A stretch of 64,000 nt of DNA from Oidiodendron maius Zn (taxonomy: Eukaryota; Ascomycota; Leotiomycetes; Myxotrichaceae), in contig KN832873.1 of the NCBI GenBank assembly GCA_000827325.1, positions 1,316,245 to 1,380,244 of the forward strand, in the 5' to 3' direction. The notes beneath the pieces are model-generated. The model was not told where the DNA came from and searched no databases. It saw only the letters and a program-made list of their open reading frames with translations. Position numbers and translations under genes: made by a program. Positions 19,327-31,157 of this stretch are shown piece after piece. How positions within the stretch are numbered: position 1 is the first letter of the stretch; each line of letters opens with the position of its first letter.

Positions 19327-21404
19327 TCACTCTTCCTCCTGCACAGTCCCATCCACAAACTCCCAAACCACCACATCCCCCTTCCGTCTCCAGTCATCAT
19401 GCCAATGAGAGTTCTTCGTCCTCCACTTCTCTTTCACCTTAAACCCTTTCATGGTTCCCTCATAATACGTCCTCAAATCCTGCTCAATTCCCTCGAATCC
19501 AACCACATACCTCGGCCACGGCCTCTCCCTCGTATTCACCTCCCGATGCAAAAATCCCACGGGGTCATCATAGAACCGATCCGCCTCGTCCCGGTACGCT
19601 TCTCTCTCCCCCTTCTCTAATCCAATCGGTGGCTCGCATGTCAAAGCCCACGTCTTCAGTCCGGGATAGAATAAGCGAGAGCGCCAGGGCGTGGAGTGGC
19701 ATGGCATCAGGAATGCAGCGAAGGTCTGCTCCTCGTCGAATTTCCAGTTCTTGCGGCCCCAGCCTGCGGTCTCGAACTTGTTGGCATCTGGGTGGGAGAG
19801 CAAGACGCCACGGGGGTCAAGGGCTAGACGCTCGTACTCGCTGCGTATGAAGTGAGTAACGGAGATGACACCGCGTTGGTGGTAGAAGGATGCATATCCT
19901 GCGATGGAGACGTTGAGAGCCAGGAGCATGGTGAGGAGGAGTCTGCGCTTAGTGATAGCCTCGATTGTAGTTTTGCTGCCGGTGCGAGTGGGACGGGTGA
20001 TGAAGATGGTGGTGTAGAAGAAAGAGGAGATGACGGGTGCGGTAAGGAGGTGGAGGAGCGGGAGGAGAGGGAAGATGAATCGGGCTTCTTTATGCGAGAT
20101 CAGGGAGAGGGTGGCGATGGTGGTGAAGATCGAGGTAGCGAAGACGAAGCGCAGGCCGTTGGCGGTAGATGACTGCCATAGCGCGATGAGGGCGAAGGGG
20201 GTGTAGGTAGTGAGGAGGAGAGGTAGGCCTTGGGAGAGGTAATAGTGCCAGTCATTGCGGCCATAGAATACGGCGACGTCTTGAGCGAGGTTGAAATGCA
20301 GCAATTGATAAGGTGGGAACGTCCATTCGTCATAGTACAGATAGTCTGAGTATGCAGAGATTGAGATCACGATGGAGCTGCAAAGAATGCCTTCACGAAG
20401 CAGGATTAGATAGTCAGAAAATGGTACTCGAGAGCTTGACGCCGCTGAAGACAGAAGCTGGAGAAATGTTGGCATCAGCACCGTGAACCATATCAGGAGG
20501 TTCGTGGGACGCAGGATACAAGCAAAAGTAGCCAGGAGGATGGAAAAACGAAGTCTAGAATAGTATTAGCAGCCAATCGGCCGAGGACTAACGGATCGCT
20601 TACTCGTTCACCGATTTAAAGCTCGGAAATATGGTCGATGAACCAGAATTGCCTTTCTCCGACTTGGCCTCCACCCATGGCGTATGGTTAACTGTCAGCT
20701 GCCATGGCCAGTAGTAGAGTGCGGCGATGGTCAGGGTAGTTTCAAGTGAGCTTGATAGGGTTCTCGTCGAGCAGAACCATTCCCAGGGGCTGAACAGAGC
20801 GAGGAGGACCTAAAAAGTATAACATTAGCAGCTCCTTATATCTAATCAAATTAGACTAACCGTCGTCCAGGCAGAAGTACTTCCTGCGCCATACAGCTTC
20901 TCTGCCAGCTGCCAGGTAAAGAAATCTCCTATACCTGCAAAGATTGACTGAATGACACCTGGCAGGTAGGATAAGATGAAGGCACGGAACTGAGGGAAGA
21001 ACTGTAAGAGTTCCATGGACTTATCGAAGAGGAGGTAGAACACTGCGAAGATGGTTGGATGCAGCGATGAGCGCAATTGATGTTGCCATTCCTGTTTCCT
21101 CTCAACATATGAATGCTTTCAGGGGAGGTGTACCTACCCACGTGATCCATGCAGCACTCTCTGGCCCGAAGGCCATCTGCCAAGCCGGCTCTAGAGCCTG
21201 GTAATATTCATCCGGCTGAAAGAAAGTCTTCACACATAGGGAATTGACGAAGCGGAAACCGATGAGAAGCCAGAAGAGATCCTTGACCGTCTGCTCATTA
21301 ACGAGACGGTGAAGGCCGTTGGGGTGGTGGCCAGCATAGTCGATGGTCCGCTCCTCTCTAATCGTCTCGCCCTTGGGGGGAGGAGGTATGGGGATAGTAC
21401 TCAT
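19327..21404 (-). CDS. GPI10: GPI mannosyltransferase 3 (GPI10/PIG-B)
   Basis: An ER multi-span enzyme that adds the third mannose (alpha-1,2) to the glycosylphosphatidylinositol precursor, from dolichol-phosphate mannose. Minus-strand exons are 21404..21138, 21091..20861, 20809..20604 and 20554..19327 (643 residues), with donors GTAGGT, GTTAGT and GTAAGC and frame preserved. It belongs to glycosyltransferase family 22. The luminal catalytic loop near the N-terminus reads KTFFQPDEYYQALEPAW, then ITWEWQHQLRSSLHP across the first junction. Further hallmarks are YDEWTFPPYQLLHFN, FYGRNDWHYYLSQGLP, the HKEARF motif (HKE box) and FLMPCHSTPWRS. Many hydrophobic segments follow. It ends 236 nt from the convergent MFS gene and is transcribed divergently from ATG1. 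Confidence 0.95.
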
Positions 21405-23204
21405 GCTGAGACGATATGCATGTATGAAGACCAAGACGAGAGGCCCAAAAATATCTCTAGTACATGAAATGACGAGAAGAGGAGAAAATAAGGAAAAAGA
21501 AAACGTGACATCTATCGTCGCTCTGTCCTCGCGCCCACGTGTTTTTGACAGGCGACTCGCTTAATGCCCTTTCCTATTCTTAACAGGCTTTACCGCTGAC
21601 CAGTAAGGAAGATCACTCTCTCACCAGTCTCAATCAGCTTTACCGTGGCAATCCACGTGACGTAAATCAGATTACGTCGTTGACAAGACCCGGAAACGCC
21701 ATACTGCCGCGTAGAACACACAGAATCCTCCACGGCACGAGACGTGTGATTCAATGGCTGTGGTACGAGCTGATACCCCCCACACAGAGGCTGTAGAGGG
21801 TCGTGATCTCGGCCAAGCCCTGCCAGTCCCAGAGGGTGTGCTTTCTGGAGCGTGACTGCATGGGGCGATCGACCCCTTGTACGACATGCCGACTGGACAT
21901 GGAAGCTTACGCTCGAGGGGGTCAGAGGATCTCAAACCACGATACCTGGCTTTCCAGCGGGCACAGCGTGACGGGCAGGACGGCAGCGCAGAATGGTGTC
22001 CATATCCACGTCTACTTAGGTGCTCGGGATGGATGATGATGCGATGGCGCCCTGACTGTGCCCGCCTCCTTACGTGACCTGGTCATTACTGTACTCGCCT
22101 CCTGGGGCCTGGGCTTATCCAAGCAGGAGAATAGGGCAAGCCGATAAAATGTTGAGATAGGGGAAGTCCTGCAGGTGCGTAAACGGCAGATGGGAGAATG
22201 AAGAGGGCCTCATCGCGGCCTTATCAATTCATCATGAGCCCGGGACAGTTGCGAAAGTGCAGAACGCCGTCTAGTTACAGTCGTCTGGTAGATACAACCC
22301 CGCTTTGCCCCATACGGCAATCTTTATACCGCATCCGGTATCTCTCGGTCCCATCGTGGCCGCCGCCGGACCTCTCGCTGCCATCCAGGCTCGTTCTCGT
22401 GGCTCCCGTGATATGCTCGGGATTATGATTACCGTATTTCCCTCCTCTCGCGCCGTTTCGCGTGCCACTCATTTTACGTCCCGGCTGCTGTCCTTTCGTC
22501 CTGGATCCCCCGTATCTCGGCTCCTCTAGCCCCCCCTGCCTGATTGCAACCTCGATACCTTAAACCTCCATCCATGACTACAACCTCTCGACCACTCCCC
22601 ATCTCCATCTTCTCGCGTCCTATCTCTCAACCCCATATTCCTCGCCCATCTCGCACCTGTTTCCACCACCACACATCCGTCTCCTCTCCTCTCGCGCCTC
22701 CACAGCTCAACCCAGCTAGATACCCGTCCTTGAGTGTTTGTTTGAGCTCGACGTAACCCTGCAAGCTGTCTCACTCGTTCCCCCATCCGCCGCCTGCAGC
22801 CTTGCCTGAGCTCCCTCCTCCACGGCCCTGCTCGCTTTGACGGAGCCTGCCCTCTCTTGACTGGTCTGCCCACCACCTCACGATCCGATCCGCCAGTCGG
22901 TCTGCCTGCCTATAATCGCACGCGTTCCCCTCTCGTCGCATCGTGAGGCGGCTGTCAAGGTTGCCTATCAAACGTCGGTTCGCTTGGCTACCTACAGCGG
23001 AGAGGTACCAACACGAACCCTCGAGACCTTCCTCCCAACAACTCTGTCCCTCAGCGGGCCGCCACGCACTCTCTCCACGACCAAACGTGTACATGCAGAG
23101 CCAAAGGACTACGTCGTTGCACTGCTATCTGACCCGGTGATCCTCGTGCCGTTTATCGAACGAGCGTCTCGGCCTCTGGCCCTTCCTGGTCAGGCCTCGT
23201 GGCC
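21405..23204. promoter_or_regulatory. Long divergent region, GPI10 and ATG1
   Basis: A 1.8-kb head-to-head region. The half next to ATG1 (about 22,550-23,200) is rich in C/T and looks like a long 5' leader. No conserved protein was recognised in either strand. Confidence 0.45.
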
Positions 23205-26200
23205 ATGGCATCACAACTGGCCCCGTCCTCGTCGTCTAGGCGGAGGACGGGTGACAGGTCGGTCGGGATGTTCACTGTCGAGGAAGATATTGGCAAGGGC
23301 AGCTTTGCCACTGTCTATCGAGGAAAGCACAAGGTACGTCGCCGTTATCCTGCCCAAGCTGGTCCTGTACCGTCCTATCCCGACGACTCTTTTCCAGATG
23401 GACTTCTGTCATTACCCTAGAGCTCTGAAGTGTACAATTTGCTAATCGGCCTGCCCGCAGACAACCGGTGCCCTCGTAGCAGTTAAGTCGGTCAACCTCG
23501 GCAAACTCAACGGTAAACTCAAAGACAACCTCTACTGCGAGATCGAGATCCTCAAAGGCCTTCATCACCCTCACATCGTCGCCCTGATTGACTGCCGCGA
23601 ATCGAATACTCATATACACTTGGTTATGGAGTACTGCGAACTCGGGGACCTGTCGTATTTCATCAAGAAGAGAGATAAACTGGGCGATAACCCGGCGCTG
23701 AGAGACATGGTCCGCAAGTATCCCAACCCTCTTCACGGTGGTCTAAACGAGGTCATTGTTCGGCATTTCCTTAAACAGCTGGCAAGTGCTATGAAATTCT
23801 TGAGGGATCGAGACTTCATCCATAGAGACGTCAAGCCACAAAACCTGCTCCTGCTGCCGTCACCGCAATACATGTCGACCTCGAAAGACCTTCCCCTGGT
23901 CATGACTGCGAGTGGAGATGCCCTGGTCCCAATGGTTGGCCTCACTTCACTGCCGCTCTTGAAGCTCGCCGATTTCGGATTTGCTAGATCATTACCTTCA
24001 ACCTCTCTGGCTGAAACGCTGTGCGGCTCTCCACTCTACATGGCCCCGGAGATACTCCGATACGAGAAATATGATGCCAAGGCTGACCTGTGGTCTGTGG
24101 GCACTGTACTGTTCGAGATGATGATGGGGAAACCTCCTTTCCGAGCAGCGAACCATGTCGAATTGATTCGCAGAATAGAGCAGACGGACGATCAGATCAA
24201 GTACCCTCGAGAAGTTGACATCAGTCCCGAAATGAAAGGCTTGATGAAATCCTTGTTGAAACGAAAACCGGTGGAGCGTTTGCCTTTTGATGATTTCTTC
24301 CGCAATAGTGTTGTGGTTGATCCAATTCCCGGATTGGTCGGCGACGACCGACCCCGAGAGATCGTAACATCAACATCAGGTGGATCCCCAATATCATCAC
24401 AGCCCTCATCTAGCAAGAGACAGACATCTACAAGTGAGAGGGATACGGCAACCACCATGGCCCGAATACCATCCTCGTCATCTCGTGACCAGCGAGTCAA
24501 TTCGAGCCCCAAGCCTCGTGCCGCAGAATATGCACGAGAGATTGTAGGGACACCACCACAACACACGCCTACACCTCCTTCGACTGCACGTGATCATGCA
24601 GCACAACCGTCTGCTACGCCATCCGCTACGGATCCAAGTGCAGAGACTGTTATCGTTGGTCGCTCACCATCTCGTACTGCGACGGAACCGGTTACCAGAA
24701 CAGAACGTCGACTAACCCAGAGACAGGCGTCAGGTGATGGGCGGACCAAGGCCAGGCTGGGCGAGGACGTGCAGATCAGAGATGAAATTGCGGAGGCGGA
24801 AATAGCAGTCCGTGAAGCCCGGGACTATGTGGTCGTTGAAAAACGTGTGGTCGAGGTCAATGCTCTGGCGGACGAAATGGCCGCAAGCCCTGCACTGGGA
24901 ACGCCGAACCCACCCTCGCCACGATCAGGTCAGGTCGCTCGACGAAATACAACACAGGGCCCCCCTGGGTCGGCTACTGGGGCAGTACCGGCATCTCCAT
25001 CACGAGCAGGGCAGTTAGCACGGGGGGTACGACCAGATGGTGCATTGCAACGCCAACCTTCGCAAGGATCGCTAGGTAGCAGCCCTTCTGCGACCTCCGC
25101 TATTGCGAAGGCACTTCACGGTGCAAGTGTGAGAGTTTTTGGTGTTGGATGGTCACCGCATTTGCTTGGGAAGGGAGCGTCTCCTCCCCAACTTTATAGC
25201 CCCTTCCCAGCTTATCCCACTCCTCCGGGAAATGTCGGCCTAGGTCTCATCGGCGATGGAAGACCCACTGGACCAATTGACGAGGACCAGAAGACTGTTA
25301 ACGCCATCGAAGAGTCCGCTACTAGAAGCGACGTTGTATATGGATTTGCTGAGGTAAAATATAAGCAGCTTGTTCCTATAACGCCGTCTATGGATCATGG
25401 CCTGGGCGGCCACACTCCAGATAGACCTGGAGAATCGATCAACGATGAAGATGGCCTGACAATCGAGGCTACCGTTGCCTTATCCGAAGAAGCTCTTGTT
25501 TTATACGTTAAGGCGCTCTCACTTCTTGCCAAGTCCATGGACATAGCAAGAACTTGGTGGTCACGCAAGAGTCGTGGAGAAGTTCTAGGCAATGGAAGTG
25601 GTTCAAAGAATGAATCACCTGCCAGCATTGCAGCTGGCAACCGCATCAATAGTGCTGTTCAATGGGTCCGCAACAGGTTCAACGAAGTTCTCGAGAAGGC
25701 AGAGATTGTCAGACTCAAACTTATCGCTGCCCAGAAGCAGCTGCCTGAAGATCACCCAGGACACCCAGGCAACCATGCTACCTCGTCAAAGCTTGCCGGG
25801 ACTTCTGCCGCTGATGGAGTCGTCTTGAACTCGTGTGTTTCTGCCGAAAAATTAATGTACGACCGCGCATTGGATATGAGTCGTGCTGCAGCCATCAACG
25901 AAATTGCGAACGAGGATCTCCCTGGCTGCGAGATCTCGTATGTTACTGCTATTAGAATGTTAGAGGCCGTGCTCGAGGACGAGGACGAGGCTCCGCCCAA
26001 GCGGAAGCGTTCCACGAGCGTGCCTGAAGGTAAGGATGGCGAGGGAGATGAGACCGTAAATGGCCTCAGTAGGGACGACAGGCAGGCTGTGCTCAAAGGT
26101 ATACCTCATTCTTTTCAGGATATATTTCTCATTATATGATTATACGACCCCCTTTCCGCACCAAATCTAACATTATCCTAGTGTTAACCATGGTCCGCGC

Positions 26201-26339
26201 GCGCCTCGCAGCCTTAAGACAGAAAATGGCTATAATTGCAAAACACCAGTCCATACCGAAGACGACATCATCTCGTCGCGCCAGCGCCACGCACAGTGGT
26301 GGCACGACGCCGACCGTTATTAATACGCCACCAAAGTGA
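23205..26339 (+). CDS. ATG1: Autophagy serine/threonine kinase ATG1
   Basis: The initiating kinase of macroautophagy and the Cvt pathway, working with Atg13 and Atg17 at the pre-autophagosomal structure. The model is join(23205..23333,23461..26098,26182..26339), 974 residues, the usual size for filamentous fungi. The kinase domain starts at once: glycine loop IGKGSFATVYRG (~29-40), VAVK lysine just after the first intron, HRDVKPQN (~164), DFGFAR (~213) and CGSPLYMAPE. A long Ser/Thr/Pro-rich linker contains YVVV at about 499-502, matching the Atg8-interacting motif of yeast Atg1. The C-terminal helical EAT/MIT domain binds Atg13 in the family (ALSLLAKSMDIARTWW, IVRLKLIAAQKQLPEDHPGH). The last exon supplies the tail after VLTMVRARLAALRQKM. 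The ATG at 23205 follows GTGGCC, and no better upstream start is in frame. Confidence 0.96.
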
Positions 26340-27718
26340 GGACCTTCTGCTATGTCTCGTAAAGCCTAACGAATTATGCCCACAAGAAACGCTACTTTCA
26401 TGCAGCCAAAGGAAGCTGGACTGGATCCTAGCAATTGGCAGCAATCATAATGCATCCCTTGCACACAAAAAGCTCCATATCAGGCGTTGGGCACGTTTGC
26501 GAACCCGCCTTTTCTCGCGAGAGAAGGTATTTCTGTTGTTTAGATGATGCCTCATTTACATTCTCCAGTGTGTTTATTCATACTTCAGGGGTTTTTGTTT
26601 GTTGGGGCGAACTTGGCGTTTATTTTGTGGTCTATTAGGGAAAGGGGATTCAGGGACAATCGAAATCAAATGCGGAATTAAGGAGCCAACGGTGCTAGAA
26701 ACGTTTTACTTGGGGGACGTTTTTACTGCAGGCGCTGGTGAAATCATAGGCGCGCGTTTGTGAATACCCCTTTTGCTGCGTGGGAATGATCTAGTTGTGC
26801 TTCATTGGGATACTACTGCTACAACTGCTGGGCGGGTTTATCTACCCTCGGGCCACTTGGAAAGCACAGGACGGGAATTCTATATGCTAGTACAACTACA
26901 GACTGGGACTCAGGTCGGAGAATTGAATTACTGGATAAGCAGGCTTAGCATGGCATATTGGTGTTGTACCTAGCAGTCATGACTGCAAAGAAATGCATTG
27001 TGCGGTTTCGTGCGGTCCGAAAAGGCCCGTCTTCAATATGTGCCTTTTAGCATGATCAATCTGTAGAAGAGAAGTACGACCTGTAGGCATGAGTTTCGTA
27101 GTCCGTACGAAGCAGGAATGCTACTACCAAGACCACTTACTGTAGCTGCGCTGAGGACATTCCTTTTTGTTCATAGCACAGACGGAGTATTGTACTAACC
27201 GCCGTACAGAGGCTGTGAGGATCCGTCCTGCTTGCCTCTGTGCTTAAATAGCTCCTACGCTTCCATATGGCAGTATTCATACATGCATCACTATTTCCAA
27301 AACAGACGACTTCCAGATATCTTCCGCAATATAAGGATTGATAGCAACACGGACAATGTCGCTGATGCCTTGACCCGTGTGAAACACGCAGGAAACTTGC
27401 TGACGCAACAAGCTTCAATGTAACGGGAAATCGCATGATTAAAAATTGAGGAGGTGAAGGAAGATTCCGGAAATCAAGTCATAGCTAGAATTTCTAAAAA
27501 ATATGATTAAATTTATATGAACTTATTTATCAACATGTAATATTAGACTGACCAGACCCGTCCATGCAGTCTATACCGTGCACCCACAAACTTAGTAGAT
27601 ACAATCGATATTCCCAATAGCGTAATAAATCTATCCTTTATCTCTTTGCCTTCTATTTCATCATTGTCATCGTCTTCATGTCTCGTAACCAATCTACTCT
27701 GTTCTTTCCATCTCTAGT
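26340..27718. other. Convergent intergenic region, 1.4 kb
   Basis: Tail-to-tail spacer between ATG1 (plus) and the CobW-type GTPase (minus). Only short frames without recognisable similarity occur. No RNA or mobile element was recognised; it becomes AT-rich after about 27,430. Confidence 0.5.
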
Positions 27719-28855
27719 TCATGCAACCTTCTCAACAAGTAGCGACCCCTTCTGGCCGCCCTCTAGCGCAATAAAACCCGCACTGTCTAATCTTTTCTTC
27801 CACTTCGAGCTCTCATACCGCCCAAGAATCATCGTCATGCGTAGGATCTGTCCGCTACTCGATTCATGCTCGGACCCGCTGGAGTTCATGGGCGTGCATG
27901 TCCAGCGCCCAAAGGCCCAGTTTAGGATGTATCTACTGCTGTCGCTCGGAATGGAGTCAGCTGTGGTGCCTGCGTCAGAGGATAGGAGAGGCGATGAGGC
28001 GGCGAAAACAGCTTTGATGCGGTAGACCTCGTCCTTAGGGGCGGTTTTCAGGAGGGTTTCGAGCTTGGCAGTATCAACCACTGCGGGACCATCGGTATGC
28101 AGAGTGATCGAGAGGACTTCCACCTCGCTCTTGTGCTCTATATCATGCCCATGCTCGTGCCTATGGCCATTCCCATTCGCATTGCCATTCTCACGCGCAT
28201 GCTTCACTTCATCATCCTCCAAACTCCTCGCCAGCGCGCCGTCGATTCCAAACACCACATCCGCCGGCACCTTCCCGCGATCACTCTTCACCCACGCAAT
28301 CTGCACTTCCAAATCCCCTAATCTATCAAGACACTCATCAAACTGCCTCTCCCCACACCCCTCCCACTTGTTAAACACCACCAGGTCTGTATACCTCGCC
28401 TGGATCTTCGCCGTATAACTCGTGTCCTCATAGCCCTTCCAATTCTCTACATCAATCACGGTCAGCACCCCGTCCAACACAAACGCACCCCCCGTCTCTC
28501 TCGCCAGGCGGTTTACCTCCATGGCTAGCGTGGCAGGGAATGCAGACCCGCTCGTCTCGATCACGATGCGATCAGGGTTCTCCTGCGCGGCGAGCTCGGT
28601 CAGGGCGGAAGATAATTGGCCCACGAGATTGCAGCATATGCAGCCATTGAGAAGCTCGCGGACGCCGGAGATCGAGGAGGATGATGCGAGCTGCGAATCG
28701 ATGGCCACGTCGCCGAATTCGTTTTTCAGGAGCGCGAGTTTGTATCGCGGGTTTTGGGCAAGGAGCTGCGGGAGGAGGTGGAGGAGCAGGGTGGTCTTGC
28801 CGGAGCCAAGGAAGCCGGTGATGATAGTTATGGGGATGGGTGGTGCGGGAGACAT
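27719..28855 (-). CDS. CobW/COG0523 G3E-type GTPase, Zng1-like metallochaperone
   Basis: A 378-residue intronless G3E-family GTPase. Eukaryotic members (Zng1/CBWD) deliver zinc to methionine aminopeptidase; other members handle cobalt or iron. The P-loop is GFLGSGKTT at residues 14-22, followed by KNEFGDVAID and the metal-binding GCICC (71-75), then DRIVIETSG and the guanine-specificity FNKWE. A histidine-rich insertion (HRHEHGHDIEHK) precedes the C-terminal CobW-C domain and is a typical metal-binding loop. The start was set at 28855 (MSPAPPIP) because the P-loop then lies at its usual distance from the N-terminus. An in-frame ATG at 29095 would add 80 residues of Pro/His-rich sequence and a hydrophobic stretch that look like leader. 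Confidence 0.9.
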   Translation of the reverse strand: MSPAPPIPITIITGFLGSGKTTLLLHLLPQLLAQNPRYKLALLKNEFGDVAIDSQLASSSSISGVRELLNGCICCNLVGQLSSALTELAAQENPDRIVIETSGSAFPATLAMEVNRLARETGGAFVLDGVLTVIDVENWKGYEDTSYTAKIQARYTDLVVFNKWEGCGERQFDECLDRLGDLEVQIAWVKSDRGKVPADVVFGIDGALARSLEDDEVKHARENGNANGNGHRHEHGHDIEHKSEVEVLSITLHTDGPAVVDTAKLETLLKTAPKDEVYRIKAVFAASSPLLSSDAGTTADSIPSDSSRYILNWAFGRWTCTPMNSSGSEHESSSGQILRMTMILGRYESSKWKKRLDSAGFIALEGGQKGSLLVEKVA

Positions 28856-31157
28856 TGTGTGAGAGAGTGCGGGAGAGAGAAAGGTATGTTTATGTTTGTG
28901 GTTGTGGTGGTTGTGATTTTGTGGTTGGTGTTTGCGGGGGGGGGTTTTCGAAGTTTGCTTATCGGGATGGAGGGGGATGCCGCTTATCGGATTCAGGGGG
29001 AAGGTCGGAAACTTTTTCATGTAAGGTTCGGGTGCGCTCCATACGGGGAGATAGTATATTGAAGTCAATAGGATGATGGGCTGCAGAACGATCATCCACT
29101 GTCTCGGAAAATTACCTCACTTTTTGGGTTTCTTTTGCGTGATTGCATGCGCACTGTCATTTTTGAATACTGTAGTCTCTTTATTCATTTAGACAGATCA
29201 GCCCAGATCGTCACACGAATTGGAAATAGAGGGAAGAAAACTCAGCCATCTGCATCCAGACTTGCTTTTTATTACTTTAAGTGAATAGGACCCCTGATTG
29301 CTACTGCAGGTATCGAGGCATCAACAAAAATATACTCTATCTCTGTTTACGTCGAAGTGGCCCGTCTCATTCTCGAGTGCTTACTTTTTTATCTTCTTTA
29401 CCTCCCTATGCATAACATGACTCGGGTCGCTGCTTAGCATCTCTTGCGATGCCCAAGACCTAGAGGTATCTTGACAGCGGGAGAGGTACAGACTTGTCAC
29501 TCCCAATCCGGTAGTGAGCCGTAAACCGGAAATGGCCTGCACGCTGTGGATATCGCACATTCCGAGCCTCTGCATACTAACGCCAGAGGGCCAGACCTAG
29601 AATGTTTGCAAGAACGCCGTTGTATTTTGAGGGATCCGCTGGCCAGGACGGACTCCACATCTTTTTGCCTTCGAACGGCCCATCTGCCCAGCGTCAAAGG
29701 AGATTTGTGAGAGCTCCACTAGCATCTCCGGTTGGTGGGCATGGAAAGAGAATTCTCTTCTTCGCGCCGGGCTGTAGGCAGTGGGGGTTTCAGGCTTTCC
29801 AGCTGCCTGCCTACAGTCTGTCTGACTGCAAGAGTAGTTTCGTCATATTTTCCTGGCCTGCCTCCCCTGTTCCGTTCTATCAAGGCGAGACGCCCAAATT
29901 CAGGGGGTCTGCAGCATCACGTGATATATAATTATTTTCTCAGGCCTTGGAAGCGCAAGTGAAGCCTCAGGTTTAGAGGCATCCACACGCGGGACTCCTT
30001 GTGGAGATTGAACACCCACAGTTTGTTATCGTGCTGCAACGTCCTGAAACCACACTACACTGCCGAACACCCTCTGGCGCCCCAAGTCTAGGCCCTTCTT
30101 ACCCAGCGGCCGATCCTTTCTCTTTCCCGCCCTTTGCCTCCTGTTTACTGACAGCTGCTGTCTGTGCTGTGCGAGTCCGCAATTCCCAAAGGGGCCATTC
30201 TGCTGGCTCGGCCAGTCGGAGTCGCGGGGCGGCACGCGGGAGGCAGTTGAAACACCATGGCTTGCCAGCCAGGGCCCAAGAGCAACCAAGGGCGCCGGAT
30301 ACAACTCATCCTGCGTATGGCGCCGCCGTGGCTGTTCCCCCTTCATCTGATCACAATCCTTCATTACAGGCTGGCCACGCAGATGGGTAGCACAGGGCGC
30401 AGAGAGCTCTGCTCACGTATGACCGGGGCAGCGGTGAACCGGCTGCTCTTGTTAACTGAAACCAACTGACAGCGCCTCTTACCAGCGGTCGTTGTACGGC
30501 CACTTCTGATTCGTCCCCTCGTTTCGAAACCTTTGGTCCCAAAAACAACGAATCCTCTGTGCAGGGTCCGGATACCCTCTGCTTTTGTGGCTACAGCTCT
30601 GGCCTCTGCGCTGACTACTCAGATCAGGAATCCATTCCTGAACCCCTTGGCGAGACTAGACGCCTGCCCTGCTCCAGGCGCGGAGTGACGGGACCATGAG
30701 TTCAGGTACCAAGTAGTACCTACTCGACACAGACAATTGCAGGATGAGCCTCGTTGGCGATTCTGCCGTGGTTATATTACAGCCCTAGCCGCCTTGCTCC
30801 TCCTTTCCTTCCCCTCCCCCCTCTCTCTCTTCCTCAACCCATTGTGGCCCATTCTCTTCGTTGTGCTTCACACTCCTTTTCGCACACTGTTGTGTCCATT
30901 CTTTTGATATCTGTTGATACAGATTTTACACTTTCTATTCCCTGCCCTACAGATCGAGTCCAGGCACTCGATTGTGATTTACCTTCATTCACTCCTTACC
31001 ATTCAAAATTTGCCTTTGCCATAACAATTCGACCCCAACAGCTTCGACAGCTCTTCGGCTACAAGCAGCAACATTCAATTCACACAGGATCCCACTGGTC
31101 ATTCATTACTTTCTGAATCGTCAAGAAGTTTGGCCTACCGTCACCAAGATCGGTAGC
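28856..31157. promoter_or_regulatory. Divergent upstream region, CobW gene and WSC gene
   Basis: A 2.3-kb head-to-head region. It holds TCACGTGA at 29917-29924, next to an AT-rich TATATAATTA. A strong pyrimidine tract at about 30,800-30,840 lies ~330 nt before the WSC gene, which fits a long transcribed leader of a well-expressed cell-surface gene. No coding gene is supported. Confidence 0.45.

Noticed and set aside
28856-29095. N-terminal extension of the CobW-type GTPase
   Set aside because: In frame, but Pro/His-rich, and it places the P-loop unusually far from the N-terminus; treated as leader.
30754-31116. 120-codon frame upstream of the DUF1996-WSC gene
   Set aside because: It lies in the pyrimidine-rich leader and its composition reflects that tract; it is better seen as 5' untranslated sequence.
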